Shown here piece by piece: positions 9,083 through 21,454 of a stretch of DNA of 64,000 nucleotides. The notes under the pieces are model-generated. The model was given only the letters and a program-made list of their open reading frames with translations, had not been told where the DNA came from and did not search any database. This DNA comes from Pochonia chlamydosporia 170. Taxonomy: Eukaryota; Ascomycota; Sordariomycetes; Hypocreales; Clavicipitaceae. Numbering within the stretch: the first letter of the stretch is position 1; each line of letters begins with the position of its first letter. The translations under genes were made by a program, and so were the position numbers. The stretch covers positions 2,170,001 to 2,234,000 of the forward strand of contig NC_035791.1 of NCBI RefSeq assembly GCF_001653235.2, given 5' to 3'.

Positions 9083-10744
9083 TCTGAATTGGTTTGCCGA
9101 TAGCAAGGCTGTTTGGTGTACCTTACGGATTGTGCTGGAGTTGAAGCTGCGAAAACTGAAGGTGACGACGTCGCACGTGTTTGGTGGGGACCGAAAGCCG
9201 GGGTGACATCAGTTGCGAGATGTTATGGTGATGTGTCATGGCACTGCGCAAATACCGACTTGATGAGAATATATTAATATTGTCGTTTTCTATACTATTT
9301 TGTGACGGCAACCATTCTTAGCGATTTGTTGTAGTTCTGACATTGAGCTTCGCTCTGTGATGCTGGCACAGGAACTAGTCAAGCGCGCATTTTCGAATCC
9401 ATAAGGTTAGAAAATTAAATATCATGCAGAAATTCCAGCAAGACGGCGACAAAGCGGACGAGGACATGGCAAAGCCGGTTCCCGTTCCTCGTACTATATC
9501 GCTACGGAGTTACGTCCGTTGAGCACATGTCCGACCACACTGAGGTCCTCTCAGCCCTTGTAGAGAACGTCGGCCATCCTTCGATGCAAATTCTGCTTCT
9601 GGTTATAGTAAGCATTGGCCCTGATTAAACAATTACAAGTGCCTTTAAAGAAACGACGGCCTGCTTGTAAGCAAAGAATATATCACCACTTATTTTAGAC
9701 TAATTTCATTAGTTTGGTGATGAATGGCGTAGAAATTAACCGGCAAGCCGTTGAGAAGCCCCGTCGGGAAAGGACGAGTTGCTAACCACGCACAAGAGCG
9801 CAACATGATGACCATTTGTACAACGTTTCACTTGATGCAGATGAGGCAGATTCTTTGCACATCAATCTTTTGCGGCACACTTTCTCAAACAAACGACAAG
9901 AAACCCCGTATCACACAGGATTGTACGGAGTGTCAGTCGTCAATTACCTTGCAGAGAGATGACATCTTGCTGGCTGCACGCACCAAACACTATCCATTGG
10001 GATGATACAAATAGCAAAAGTTTGTCTTAGCATCTGTGATAATATCGATGGGCCGAGAACATCTGTAAGTGTAAGACACAGACGACATCAGGACACACCA
10101 AGCCATAGAACATGCTTCAACGCAGCCATATGACGGATAAGTAAAGTGGTATTTCAGAAGCAAGACAGTTTTAGACAGAAGTAGAGATAGCTGCGAAAAC
10201 ATGTCGTTCATTATGTTGCCGAACTCGAAACCTTTTATTAAATCCTCTTTTCCCTCATTACGGCTCAACCCGGTGTTCCTGATATTAGAGGTTATGTGTT
10301 GACGGCTTGTTGCACACGCAACACAGGCATTCGTTCCAATGTTCATCTGCCCTTTCGCTGAGAGTACTGTATCAAGGACATCGATGAAATGTCTGTAAAG
10401 CCGAGGAGGCCAGGGGGATGTTGTTGACCGGTCTGCCAGCACCTGCCATTATTCTCCGTAGGGATCGACTGGATTGCTCTACACCAGTTTTTAGACCACC
10501 CATGTCCGAACCAAGATTATGATTGTCTTGGAGAACAAGTTCTAGCCTTTATGTGTCTTAGCCCACCCGTTTAGACAATTGGTTGCCAGTTAAAACAGTC
10601 TCACGAACTGGAGGCGGTGACTAGGGACAATCGAATACAAGTAGCCTTCTCGAAATAGGCTCTATTCGCAGATATAAAAGACTCTTACGCTCCACGCCAA
10701 TATCGCAGCAAGCTGATCCTTCCGAGAATTGACTCACCACCACA
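9083..10744. other. intergenic, AT-leaning, promoter of the small secreted peptide at its right end
   Basis: No convincing gene. A 150-codon frame on the minus strand (9990-10442) has odd composition and no known family, and I rejected it. The final 70 bp hold a TATA box for the gene that follows. Confidence 0.5.
10673..10680 (+). promoter_or_regulatory. TATA box of the cysteine-rich peptide gene
   Basis: TATAAAAG lies 65 bp before the ATG at 10745, leaving room for a short leader ending CACCACCACA. A strong consensus TATA box suggests sharply regulated expression. Confidence 0.6.
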
Positions 10745-11070
10745 ATGCGCAGCGTCTACGTCGTCTATGCCTCAATGGTGGCCGTTGTAATGGCTGCACC
10801 GAGTGGTACTGAAGATGGCATCGCTGCAAGGTTGCAGATGCGAGACTGCAGTTTTCCCGCCCACTGCGGTGTCGTTGGTGTAAGTTACGTTGAATATCTG
10901 TGTATTGACGAGCAAGTTGCTAATATTCGATGCGAAACCCAGTGCTGCAATAGGTTCTGTAAGCCCAAGTGTGTAAGTGCTCGTTCTATTCAGCGGCACA
11001 AATCTGCTTTCCACGACCCAAGTTAACGTCTGTAAAGCAAGATTGCGGTGTTAAATTTAGCTGCCCGTGA
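10745..11070 (+). CDS. small secreted cysteine-rich peptide (65 residues, three exons)
   Basis: Exons 10745-10879, 10943-10972 and 11038-11070, all joined in phase 0. Intron 1 (63 nt) has donor GTAAGT, a TGCTAATA branch and a CAG acceptor. Intron 2 (65 nt) has donor GTAAGT, a GTTAAC branch and an AAG acceptor. The product starts with a signal peptide ending about 'MAAPS'. A short pro-like stretch follows, then a compact C-terminal part with eight cysteines spaced C-x5-C-x4-CC-x3-C-x3-C-x2-C-x6-C, ending SCP. Eight cysteines in about 31 residues suggests four disulfides and an extracellular peptide such as an effector or antimicrobial peptide. No family was recognised. Each exon adds cysteines in frame up to one stop, which argues strongly for the model. 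Confidence 0.78.
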
Positions 11071-13925
11071 AATACGATTCGGTGAGGCCGGTGTTTACGA
11101 ACTCAGCATATCTTGTCCAGCTACTGATAACAAATCTACACATCGTGCCGGGCTATACTGTGTTGGGGCAGTTTATGCTTTTCTGTCGGGGAGGCTCAAA
11201 GCCGCATCTCGAAGAAATGCAATATCAGAGGCATAGTAGGGCGCTTAATAGGATTGGTCTAGGGAGTTTTGTTTTTTAATCTTGGCTTTTTGGATTTGCG
11301 GCAAAGTTGGCTTATACAAACAGAAGTTTATTTTGGCTGAGTGAAGGAAATGGAAGACAATGCTGCGATGTGAACGAAGCACCTTGTTTGTCGTGACTGC
11401 CATCTCGTTGTAACAATGAAAGTACTGGTGATGTTCGCTTTGGAGTATACTTCGCTCTTCTGACATCGGCAAGCTCAAGGATGCTATGCCATGCCAATGA
11501 AGAAGTCAATACAAATGCTACTCAAAGGGATGATTTAGCAGTAATCATTCAATTTGTGGTGGACGTAAATCATAAGTCGTCACGTTTCAGTGTAAAGGGC
11601 AATCTCGCCATATTAGCCTATTCGGAGTTCAGCAGAACCAGTCTCCAAAAGTCCTGTTCCTATAAGGCAAGAAGGTAATGCGAACATGCCCGGGTAATTA
11701 CCATGTGCGGTTTCAATTCGGATGAAAGAGAAGGCGGAAGCTATATTTCCACGATGTATTACAGTACTGTAATACACCACAACACAACAAATCCATTTGC
11801 AGCACACGCCCTCCACGATCAATACATGTCTTGTCCTCCGACAACGGGCTCACCCCGATCATCGCTCCAAGGATGAACTTCACGATACACTCAGGCACAT
11901 TAACCCCCGCTTATCGGCGATTCTGGGCACACGTCGATCTCCGATCCCCATTCCGGACAAGGTCGGAGGCACAGCCGGCACCAAGCGGGCAACAAGCGGG
12001 CCCTGGATGGTCCCGTGATGCACTTCGATTTGCATCGGCGAGGTCGGACTCCATGGAAGTCCCGGGCACAGACACAATCACAAGTCTGATACAGTAGACC
12101 AACGGCCGTTGAATTACGGAAGAGAGCATCTCACGATCGAGTCCTTTAGAGTGCTACGCCGGGCAACCAATCCATTGTGAACGGGTATTCAAGCTCCAGG
12201 CGGCTACCAGCAAGGTTCACCAGCCGCCCTCAGCGTTGCCATCAATATGCACAAACATTGCAATACAGTATGCAATATCCGTTTCAAATTGCTCCCTGCA
12301 ACCTGCAACCTGCAAGCCGCTCACACGGGTGACATCGCCAAGGCAGTGTTTGTTGGCCAAAGTGCTGCCTGGGTACCTTGAGGACACAGAACAACATCGC
12401 TCTAGGCATCCACGGCACTCTGCATCCCAACAATATTTGCCTTGTTGGCTGCCTTGTTCGCAATCTGAACACCTGGCAGCTTTGACCGTATCAAACTCCA
12501 GAAAGCACCAGCAGATTCAATTCGACACCAGCCACGTATCAACATCGAAAGCCTATCGCGTCGATCCCTTCCCACCAAGACACAAAAGTCACGGCAGCCT
12601 TGCTACTCACACTCCAAACCCGCAGTGGAGAACAACATTCAAGAGACCACTTTATCACGTACAGATGAAACCTACATTTTGTGTCGTACATACCAGGCGA
12701 GCGGAGTAGATTTTTGCACGATAAAACTTAATCAAAGTGAAGCAGAACTGCGCCATTGATTGAATGAGACGAGTTTACCCACAAACGCAATCCAATCTTT
12801 GCCGTGATTTCTGCATGAACGTAAAGCTCGTCTTGTCCCATCCATCCAGGTTGCCGTGGTTCGGTTGACTGATTTATGATATGGGCAATTGAACCCCGCT
12901 GCCCGGCTCAGAACAGCCTCATTCAGACTTTGGCGTCAAACGATCGCTCAATACCGAGAGTTCCGCAACGGGCACCAGACTTGGGACCGTTGCAAAATTA
13001 CCCAGTTGATCCGCCCCGAATGCCGCGGACAATTTGTTTAATGAGCAAAAGCTCCCTTTGGTGTCAAGTGACGACCTGAATTTTTCCTCAATCCCAGCAC
13101 TAACTCGTACTGACACAAAGCCCTGCAAGGGCGTGAAATTGTCCCGCTCCAAGGTTGCCAACTTTCTCATGCAAAGCACGCCGTAATGCACGCCTTTCTC
13201 TTCACGCGCCCGGATGACAAAACATCAACGTTGACCCTCCGCCATTTTGTGATCAGACTTCAAACCTTGCTGACGTGACTGCCCGATCACGCATCCTCAT
13301 TGGCTGCAACCCGCTCCCCTGCCCTCAGGCTGATGAATCAAAAATATGGTACGTACCTCGTGTGGCAGACGGCAAGAGTCCGAGAAGCCGAAGAGCGGTG
13401 GGGTTGAAGTCAACTTTTTTTTTTTCCTTTTGGGTCTGCACAAGAAAGCGGTCGGCCATGATTCATGCCCGGGGACCGATACCGCCCCGCTTTTTGGCTG
13501 CAACCACCAGAGTCAAGGTGCAGTGGTGGAATGTCACGATGGGCAAATAAGCAAGTCACAAGGCGGTGGCCTTTTGGGATGCAAGGTACACGAGGGACAT
13601 GAGAGACGAGATGCTTTTTTGAAAACTTTGTTCAATTCTTTTGCCCTGAGGCTGTTTGTAACTATGTACTATGTAATTTGAGCCACTCTACCATTTTATG
13701 GGAGCGGTCTATATGCCAAATCGTAAATCCATGAATATATCCAAAGTGCTGTTTATCCTGAGTGGTGATGATGCAATGAAGAAAGAATATCGCTTTTTTT
13801 GTAAATCCCTTTAATGCCCAATGTGGTATCAAGTCTATGAAACGCCTGTGCTATGCCGTCGCTGAAAAGAAAAGTCGCTAGAGTAAATTGGAAGAAATCG
13901 TAAAGTTGGAAACTCATCAGGTTGC
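11071..13925. other. intergenic, no gene recognised
   Basis: Frames of 60-157 codons occur (the longest at 12236-12709, plus strand), but they have no recognisable motif and overlap open frames on the other strand. A T-run lies near 13418-13427. The right end holds the 3' side of the acidic-protein gene. Confidence 0.5.
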
Positions 13926-14660
13926 TTAGTATACCGAGATGGCGGATACCAGACCTGCTGGAGTTTGTCGAGAGACGTAGTAGTCGTCGTCGAAGATTTC
14001 TTCCTCTTCCTCCTTGGCGGCTTCCTTTTCGTTGTAGAGCAGCGCGGCATCAGCAGGCGAAGGGGGCATGGACTCGTCGTCTGAGGATTCTGAGTCGTGG
14101 TCTACCAGCTCGGGAGGAGAGCTGGAGTGAGAAGGAGTTCGAACAAGTTCGAGCTGTGCGTAGTCCTCCTCGAGATCGTCACCCATCTCTTCCTCGTCGT
14201 CGTCGTTTACGAGCTGAGCTCGCTGAGCGGCAACGGGAATGCGGGCGGAAACAGTGTTGGCCATCTCGATGTCTTCCTCATCAAAGTCGGAGTCGGAATC
14301 AGAGTCGGAAGAGTCCGAGTCGTATTCCTCTTCAGGTTGCTCAACAATGCGGTCGGCCCACTGGACATGACGATCAGCAGCCTTGTTGTTGGCACCACGG
14401 ACGGACTGGTTGAACCAGCGCTCCTGCTCACGCTCGGCATCGGCAAGTTCGAGCATCAAGGAGTCGAGCAGGTTGGCGTGGCCGACGAGGAGACGGAGAT
14501 CGTGATCGGGTTGGGCAGCCTCGCGAGAGAGCTTGGCCCGGGCCTTGTGGGCCAGGTAGTAAGTCTGAGTGATGGACATTGACTTCTTGGGAGCAGATCG
14601 AATGTGAGAGTAGGAGAAGGTAGTGGGATGTTGAGGCTGAGCTACTGCTACTGTCGACAT
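13926..14660 (-). CDS. conserved fungal protein with long acidic C-terminus, function unknown
   Basis: One exon, 244 residues, ATG at 14660. The N-terminal 100 residues look folded and conserved: 'KKSMSITQTYYLAHKARAKLSREA', then 'HDLRLLVGHANLLDSLMLELADAE' and 'RWFNQSVRG', mainly helical. This resembles, from memory, the yeast ECM13/YJR115W type of protein, whose function is unknown; I hold that link loosely. The rest is disordered and very acidic, with a Ser-Asp repeat (about residues 113-130) and Asp/Glu runs, ending 'QTPAGLVSAISVY'. There is no signal peptide or membrane segment, so it is nuclear or cytosolic by inference. A 5.1-kb gene-free region lies upstream, so a long promoter is possible. 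Confidence 0.8.
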   Translation of the reverse strand: MSTVAVAQPQHPTTFSYSHIRSAPKKSMSITQTYYLAHKARAKLSREAAQPDHDLRLLVGHANLLDSLMLELADAEREQERWFNQSVRGANNKAADRHVQWADRIVEQPEEEYDSDSSDSDSDSDFDEEDIEMANTVSARIPVAAQRAQLVNDDDEEEMGDDLEEDYAQLELVRTPSHSSSPPELVDHDSESSDDESMPPSPADAALLYNEKEAAKEEEEEIFDDDYYVSRQTPAGLVSAISVY

Positions 14661-17600
14661 TTTGAATTGTGGAGGGAAGCAAGTTCCTTTATGTTTGGAT
14701 GGTATTGTAATTGATTTTTCGCTGGGTGGATATTTGGGTGAGTCAAGACCCGATTGCGGATAGCCGGTTGTAGCTGACAGGGATGTCGAATCAAGAGCGT
14801 GTGGCTACCAAGGGCGGTGATGGTGATGAGAGCGACTGGGCAAATGATGTGACTGCGAGTTGCATGTATGTATTGCGTGCGTCGATGTTGTAGATGTTGC
14901 AAGTGTGTTGTAAACTCTTAATTGTATGTTCAAGAGTTGTCTAAATGCTTCGTGATGGTTTGAATCTGGTATTTCCAGAAATTCTCAATCCCAAGGGGGG
15001 GCGAAGTGTGATACTTATCAATGTCCGGACTTCCATACTGGAGCCTGTCAAGAATCCGAGTCGGGAGCGACGACGACGCCGACGACGCACACACGCAACG
15101 CACGCCGCTAAGCGGACTTTGTGCACGCGGACCCGAGCAAGAGAGAACGAGGCCAGGGCAGGGGTGGTGGGTGTGTTAGTAAAGCAGGAGTGGGGCGCCG
15201 AGAAGGTGTGTGAGTTTTGGTGTGACTCCTCTTCGCACTCTCTTTCTTCTCGTCCAGCCAGTCCTGTCAGAGAGCCTCTGCCAGAAGCGTAACGCCTGGG
15301 TGCCGCCATGGACATTCCGCAATAACCGCTGACTAAATCCGAGCTGCCTGACAAACCAAACTTCACAACGTTGGAAACCCAGAGATGCCGTCCCGGGTTT
15401 TCGAGGTCTCATCTCCGAAAGCAGTACCCTCCATTGCAGTGAGACACACTGCTGCAACGGGCGTACCTTCGCGCGAAATGGTACACGTCCGAGTTCACGG
15501 CGGACGAAAGAAGCGGACTCGGCACCCTGCTGGATTCCAGAGCCCGGCGTCTCGTTCACTCATCAGCATCGAAGCTGATTCCCCATCGAGTTGCCGTCAC
15601 ACTCTGCCGTCACACTCTGCACCTGTGACTGATTGCTCGCTACGCTTGAGAGTTTGCAGGCGTCCGCGCCACGGCGGTTTGTAAGGCTCGCCCTCCGGCA
15701 AGCCCATGCACTCTCACGCTGCTCTCCCTATTGACCTAACTGCTCGCTCTCACTGCTACGCATAACTGTATTCCTAATCAGATGTTGGTGCTGACCCCCT
15801 CAAAGCACGTCAGTGTCGCTGGACGACACGGCTTTTGGCTCTCTAGTGCAGTGATGATTCCACCACACACCCCCTAATCTAAACCCACGGCAGTCATACC
15901 TATGTCCGCTATGCCCGTCCCTTCCTCAATAGCCCTACGGAGGTAATTCCACGACCCATCGGATTTCCATCATTGAACCCACCATCTGGTCCAAATCATT
16001 TCTCAGCAAGCCCAAACGCCATTGCTCTTGATAATTAGCTTTCCAGAAACACAGTCATCATTGTGGCTTTCACGGTAAAAGTTCACGGTAGAAATCTCCG
16101 ATTTATTTCCCCAGCAATACCGTACGCTGACAATCCCAAGACAACTGTCCACACGCCCTTATCTCCACGTTCCGCAGCCCTATTTCCATCCTTCACCTTC
16201 TGTGACATTCTCCGCCTGACCATGATTAGATGTCAACATGAAAGGCGTCATCTCACCAAAGCCACCAAGGCTTAGAGTCAAAAATCCGTAGCATCGTTCC
16301 GTAAATGGTAATCGATTCATACGTGCATTTTTGATAAAGTGAAATCGTGCGTAGACAAAGGGGGAAACCGAATCGAATGCACGCCGGTTTCCTCGCTTTC
16401 GCAGCAGCGCCTCATCGTTTTCCCAATCCAGTGACATGCAACGAACAAACGATGTGAACGAACGAAACCCGCTCTCCTACGCACCGCCTCCGTAAGCAGG
16501 GCACGTTCGAGGGGGGTTGTACGACATCAGTGACTGGTCTGCAACGGAGTAGAGCAGCCGTTTGGACGGAGAATGCGACCGACCCGAAAGCGACAAGCCA
16601 CAGACGACTGGCCAGACAACGAAGCGTGCAGCGCGGCCTGGCAGGGGTCTCGCAGTAGGGCTGAGCTTTGATGATGACTCCTTCGCTGAGAAACCGACCG
16701 TAGCCAACCAGCCAGGCAGCCGGATTCCTGATGGGACCCACAATTCTTGATCTTGGGTTTGTCAGGATTGATTAGAGATTAGATGGTGAAAAGTGGTGCT
16801 GCTTTAATCGGTCGTTCGCTATGTCCGAACGATCTCTGGGTCGGAGACATTCAGAGTCAGAGATCAACGGCAACACCAGATGATTCATACTGACGATGCT
16901 TTGGAATTGACGAATCAGCAACGCCAATTGATGTCGGAAACTAATTAATTGCAGGTTCAATAGCAACGGGAACAATTGAAATCGGCGAGATCAACTGCAT
17001 ACCAGTCACACTTTTGCATCCCATTGTGCCTCGCATGCAATTGAGACATCACCCTCACCAAGGTTTCATTCATCCCCAGCTTCGTCCGCCCAATTCAAAG
17101 TCTCGCGACACTCTTCCCCATTGCGGCAATCGTTCGTCCACAATCAATGCGTATTTACAATTCTGCCCAACACAAATTGACACGTACATATTCCGTAGCA
17201 CAGCCCAGATCTCACGCGTCGCATCGAAACGCATGCCCAAGTAGTCCACATCGTGCGAAGCCCATGCAAAAGCAGCGACTCCCCTGTCGCCCAATCCAGG
17301 AGCGAAGCCAAGCCACATCTCGGTTTCGCTCAGTTCAATTAGAAATGCGACCATGTGCGCTAGACCACAATAGCCAAGCCAAAAGCCAAGCTCAGTCGTC
17401 CGCGTGCGCGGCGTTTCACCACATTTTTCTGGTCCGTCACTGCGCAACGTGCTCGTCAGGTCCAAATGTCCGCTCAGCCTCCGCGGCGCCCACGTAATCC
17501 GCAAGCATCACGCATCACTGCTGGGCATAACGGTTCCTGGGCGTTGTGCTTCTTGCACCGTTTTGCGGACACGGCAAATAACTCCTTCGAGAAGACATGA

Positions 17601-19807
17601 TCCCGTACCCCGGCTGGCGGGTTGAGTGCCATGCTGCACGGGCAGATTGATGAGATATCCTTGACACGGTTGTGCCTGCATGAGAAAGAGGCCAAGGAAT
17701 CGGTTCAGATGTCATTCTCGGGTTTCCAATGCTTTCGCACTCCGTAATAGCCCGTGCACCTACATCATGGGCCAGAATCTGTCCGTTTGCGAAACGTTTC
17801 GCTAAATCCTTTGTAAAGTCCGCTATTTTCGCGTCTGTCCACTACATTGCACATTAGCTTCACAGATTTAATTTTCCTCCATCTAGGTCTGATGAAAGAG
17901 TCATTCCCCGTTGATTTCGGCTTATTCATAAGGCCCAGTCTAAACGCCGAGCCCACTCCAGCCCGAAAAGAAGGAAGAAAAATGTACAGTCAGCGGCGGA
18001 TCAAAACGGCAGGACCCACACAATAGAGTCGTCGGTCGGTCTTTACACAACCTCCGGCAGCCGAGCGCCTTACAAATTCTTGTCATTAGCTGAGTGACCC
18101 GTTTCTAACTTTTTCTGTCCGTCGCCTCCGGCATCGTGAATGGCGTTTTGTACGGCAAGCAGAAAAAGTTGGTGTTTTCTCGAGACCCACGCTGCCAGAG
18201 GATCAGATCATCAAAGTGGCCGTCTTTACATGATCAGATCATCTCCATACAGACAAGAAAGATTGAAAAATTGCTTCACATGACCTCATTCGCAACAGAG
18301 GTGTGCATCTATCGAAAGGCCTCAACTCCGCTAGCAAACGCCGTGGACATAGATGGACACTCAATTCTGGAGCCCCGGCACTTGAACACATGACCTGGAA
18401 ATGTTGAATATTCCCGTAGCCTTGCAAATCAAGTAAACAAAGTCCGGTGTAAGTGGTCAATTGACCTGCTGGGTGGATGTTCAAGCCGGCTATCCGTCAT
18501 TGAACTCGCAGCCACAGCTTCCCTGGTCCCTGGTCTTTCTAAGCGGCATTTTTGCAATGCAGGGCCCTATTCTCGCCTTGCTTCGGGCCCGGGCATGCAT
18601 GCATGATGACCGTAAGAGAAGTTTCCGGCTGCAATGCCCAGTGTTCCCGTCCTTCTAGAAGGGTGTCATGGAAGGTGTGCTTGTGGCTGTCCCACTGGCC
18701 GGAGACACCCGGGTTATAAGGGCTACCCTTGTTCAGCCCTGCGACGTTTTGTTTATTGCTCTGTTTTCCGATGGATCCGTCGGGGGTGTTGACTTGGGGT
18801 GCGTGATGATCATCGTGAAGGCGTGTCGGGGGTTGTTGGAAAGCGAGCCGATGTTTGTGTGGTCTTGTGACTCTTTTGGATTGACGAGGCGAGATACACC
18901 ATGTTGTGAGTCTTTGGTTGCCGAGATCGCTTTGGTTTGATTACAATTATTCGGTACTGTCAAAGTGTCGTTACCAAGTTGATTGTGAAAATGCCCGGCC
19001 GGGAGACCTTCCCGTAAGGAAGAGTCAGCAGCATCATAGTTATTATCAATGTTCGTCGACTAGGACCACGGTGTCATGTTGGCATTTTAAAGTATATGAA
19101 CTTTAGTTGAAATGCCTGATTAATGAAGAAATAGATTGCTTCGTCGCGTTGCATCAGATGTACGGGGCTGCCGTCGTCTCAACTTCAGCTGTATTAGCCG
19201 GAGATAGAGTAGCATATCCCTGCTTAAAGGAGATCATTCAGGCAGTATTGCACATGTTTACTGAAACTGCAAATACCGTTCATCCTGAAGTAACGTATTC
19301 TGTGTTTAGACTTGTGCTGGCAGATTGTAACCACTAATTCTCGCTCGGCATGTCCAACTTCTAGCCAGAAGAACCTAGCCCATCATACAAGCCAACCCCG
19401 AATTGCTTCAGGGCATTTTGGCCATCGTATGACTTAATACGGGAGGCAAACACACGGTACTAAGGGTCAGCTGTGATTCACTCCCGAATAGAAGCACGTA
19501 CAGAGCTGCTATTGTACTTCAATACAATCTGCCACGATTTAAATTTGTAGGCGATATTGGCCAAGGTTTGCTCCTGAGATCAGAGGCAAATCTCTTGAGA
19601 CTGGTAATTGCTTTCTATGATGTGAAGGCAATATTGCATACCAGGACGGCTAGCGATACAGAATCGTAGTTTGTTGCCGGTCAATCTTGCTTGACACGCG
19701 GTTCGAATGGCATAGCATCGATATGCCATGGTTGCTCAAACGCCTCTCATGCATCTATTCAAGTTCTAACACAAGGGTATAGTCTATGCTGCTGTATTTG
19801 ATGCTAG
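14661..19807. other. 5.1-kb region without recognisable genes
   Basis: The largest gap in the window. The left end is the promoter of the acidic-protein gene and includes a CGACGA/CGCACG-rich stretch near 15060-15110. Frames up to 144 codons (17070-17504, minus) lack motifs and overlap equally long frames opposite. Base composition is not unusually AT-rich and I see no transposon motifs, so it does not look like a decayed element. It may hold a long promoter or a non-coding transcript. Confidence 0.5.
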
Positions 19808-21454
19808 TTATTCTGCTCGAAGCTTTGTCTTCGCTCTCTTCCGCTTGCCGCCAACTTCTCTACCCTCCTCGACCTCCAATAAAGCCTCCCTCTTCTTCTC
19901 ACTCACGATCTTGAGTGCATCACGAATGACTCTTGTTTCGAGATTCACGCCTTCCTCTTCCCACGCGTCCATCTGCCTACCTACTCGTTCCTCAATGGCC
20001 AGGACGAGTTCCACGTCTCGCTGCCCCACAAACGTGGCAGACTCGCCTTTCCGTCCAGCACGAGCCGTACGACCAACTCTGTGAATGTAATCGTCTGGGT
20101 CTCTGGGGATATCATAGTTGACAACGAGGCTGACTTCAGGGATATCCAAACCTCTCGCGGCAACATCTGTAGCCACCAAGATACGTGCAGCAGAAGCGCG
20201 GAATCGTGCGAGGTTGTCGATTCGCTGGCGCTGGGGGAGTTGAGAGTGCAAGGACGTCACCCGATGCTCGAGGAGTCGGAGAAGATGGTGGAGGTAGTCC
20301 GCAGTAGACGTTCTGTTGCAGAAAATGATAACGGTCTTGTCTTTGTTTGCTTCGGTGAGGAGGAAAACATGTAGGTAATGCTCCCTATGTGTGACCGGTA
20401 TTTGAATGTGTGTTTGGTGCAGGGTAGTCGGAATGGCTAGCATCTGTGTATCAACTTCACAGACAAAGACAGGCTGTTTTCCGGGCTTTTGCGGCATGTT
20501 CTTGAGTGCCCTCACCTCGGGAGTGATCGTTGCCGTGAACAAGAGAGTTTGTCGCTCGGCCGCGGGAGGAAGCACGGATAGGCATTCCTCGACATCAGGC
20601 AGCATGCTGCCTGGCCCAGCAGCGTGAAGCAATCGATCTGCTTCATCGAGGACGACAAAACGAACTCGACGTAATCCGCAGATAGTGTCCTCTCCAGAGG
20701 TTCGAATATGGTCTGCCAATCGTCCGGGTGTAGCAATTACGACATGTGGTCGCTGCGCCAAAGCGATTGCTTGAGGCCGCATGTCTGAACCTCCCGTAAC
20801 GAGAATAGCTTTGAGGCTTTGAGGCGATGAGATAGCTTTGAACTGTTCGTATATTTGAAGCGCAAGTTCTCTTGTAGGCGTTAGAACAACCCCAAAAATT
20901 GCACTGGGGTCTTCAGCCCATTTTTGCAGAATAGGCACAGCAAAGGCGACAGTTTTTCCTGAACCGGTTCTGCTACCACCTATGCAATCTCTGCCTTTCA
21001 GAATTTCAGGAATACAGCCCTTTTGAATACCCGTAGGTCTTTTAATGGCCATGTTTGCAAGCGACTGCACGAGCCATGGCCGCACATTGAGGCTAGAGAA
21101 GCTTGTGTTTCGGTCGGTGGGTGCCAATATAGGATTCTGTGGTTGTATGATGGATTGTTCGACTTGGGCACGATCCGTAGCTCTTTTTACTCGAGATGGT
21201 GCCTTGATGGTCGAAAGTATAGTCTGCAGGTGCTCTTCGTCGCTATCGCTGCCGCTGGCGTTGTTAACTTGGTCGAGGTCCAGTGAAACACCGCCGTCCT
21301 CTGAAAAGGATGTTCGTCGTCGTTTTCGTGCTCCCGCATTGTCCAAGAAGTCCGACTCTGCGGAGGACTCAGACCCTGACGTATTGTCGACATCCGATGC
21401 TGCCTCAGGGACTATATGGTCTTCTGCAGCGTGCATTTTTGCCGGCTTGGGCAT
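19808..21454 (-). CDS. DBP8: DEAD-box RNA helicase DBP8 (DDX49)
   Basis: One exon, 548 residues. An acidic N-terminal region (1-110) precedes a full DEAD-box core: a Q motif with '[14 protein letters not shown]' and 'RPTGIQ' (about 119-145), Walker A 'GSRTGSGKT' (160-168), 'PTRELA', 'TPGR', DEAD (270-273), 'FTATIT' in place of the usual SAT, then the second RecA domain with 'IIFCNRT', '[12 protein letters not shown]' and '[11 protein letters not shown]'. The C-terminus is basic ('[14 protein letters not shown]'). In yeast, Dbp8 acts in the nucleolus on 40S subunit maturation and is stimulated by Esf2. Overall order, length and the '[16 protein letters not shown]' block fit Dbp8 rather than other DEAD proteins. 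Confidence 0.92.
   Translation of the reverse strand: MPKPAKMHAAEDHIVPEAASDVDNTSGSESSAESDFLDNAGARKRRRTSFSEDGGVSLDLDQVNNASGSDSDEEHLQTILSTIKAPSRVKRATDRAQVEQSIIQPQNPILAPTDRNTSFSSLNVRPWLVQSLANMAIKRPTGIQKGCIPEILKGRDCIGGSRTGSGKTVAFAVPILQKWAEDPSAIFGVVLTPTRELALQIYEQFKAISSPQSLKAILVTGGSDMRPQAIALAQRPHVVIATPGRLADHIRTSGEDTICGLRRVRFVVLDEADRLLHAAGPGSMLPDVEECLSVLPPAAERQTLLFTATITPEVRALKNMPQKPGKQPVFVCEVDTQMLAIPTTLHQTHIQIPVTHREHYLHVFLLTEANKDKTVIIFCNRTSTADYLHHLLRLLEHRVTSLHSQLPQRQRIDNLARFRASAARILVATDVAARGLDIPEVSLVVNYDIPRDPDDYIHRVGRTARAGRKGESATFVGQRDVELVLAIEERVGRQMDAWEEEGVNLETRVIRDALKIVSEKKREALLEVEEGREVGGKRKRAKTKLRAE

Noticed and set aside
9990..10442. 150-codon open frame, minus strand
   Set aside because: No recognisable motif, odd residue mix, and no splice or promoter signals that fit.
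12236..12709. 157-codon open frame, plus strand
   Set aside because: Composition is what C/A-rich intergenic DNA would give; an opposite-strand frame overlaps it and no domain is seen.
14097..14582. 161-codon open frame, plus strand
   Set aside because: Antisense of the acidic protein; its Val-rich pattern arises from the complement of Asp and Glu codons.
17070..17504. 144-codon open frame, minus strand
   Set aside because: No motif, and a 116-codon frame overlaps it on the plus strand, as expected for GC-rich non-coding DNA.
19681..19730. B-box-like GCGGTTCGAATGG
   Set aside because: No matching A box or acceptor stem, so not called as a tRNA.
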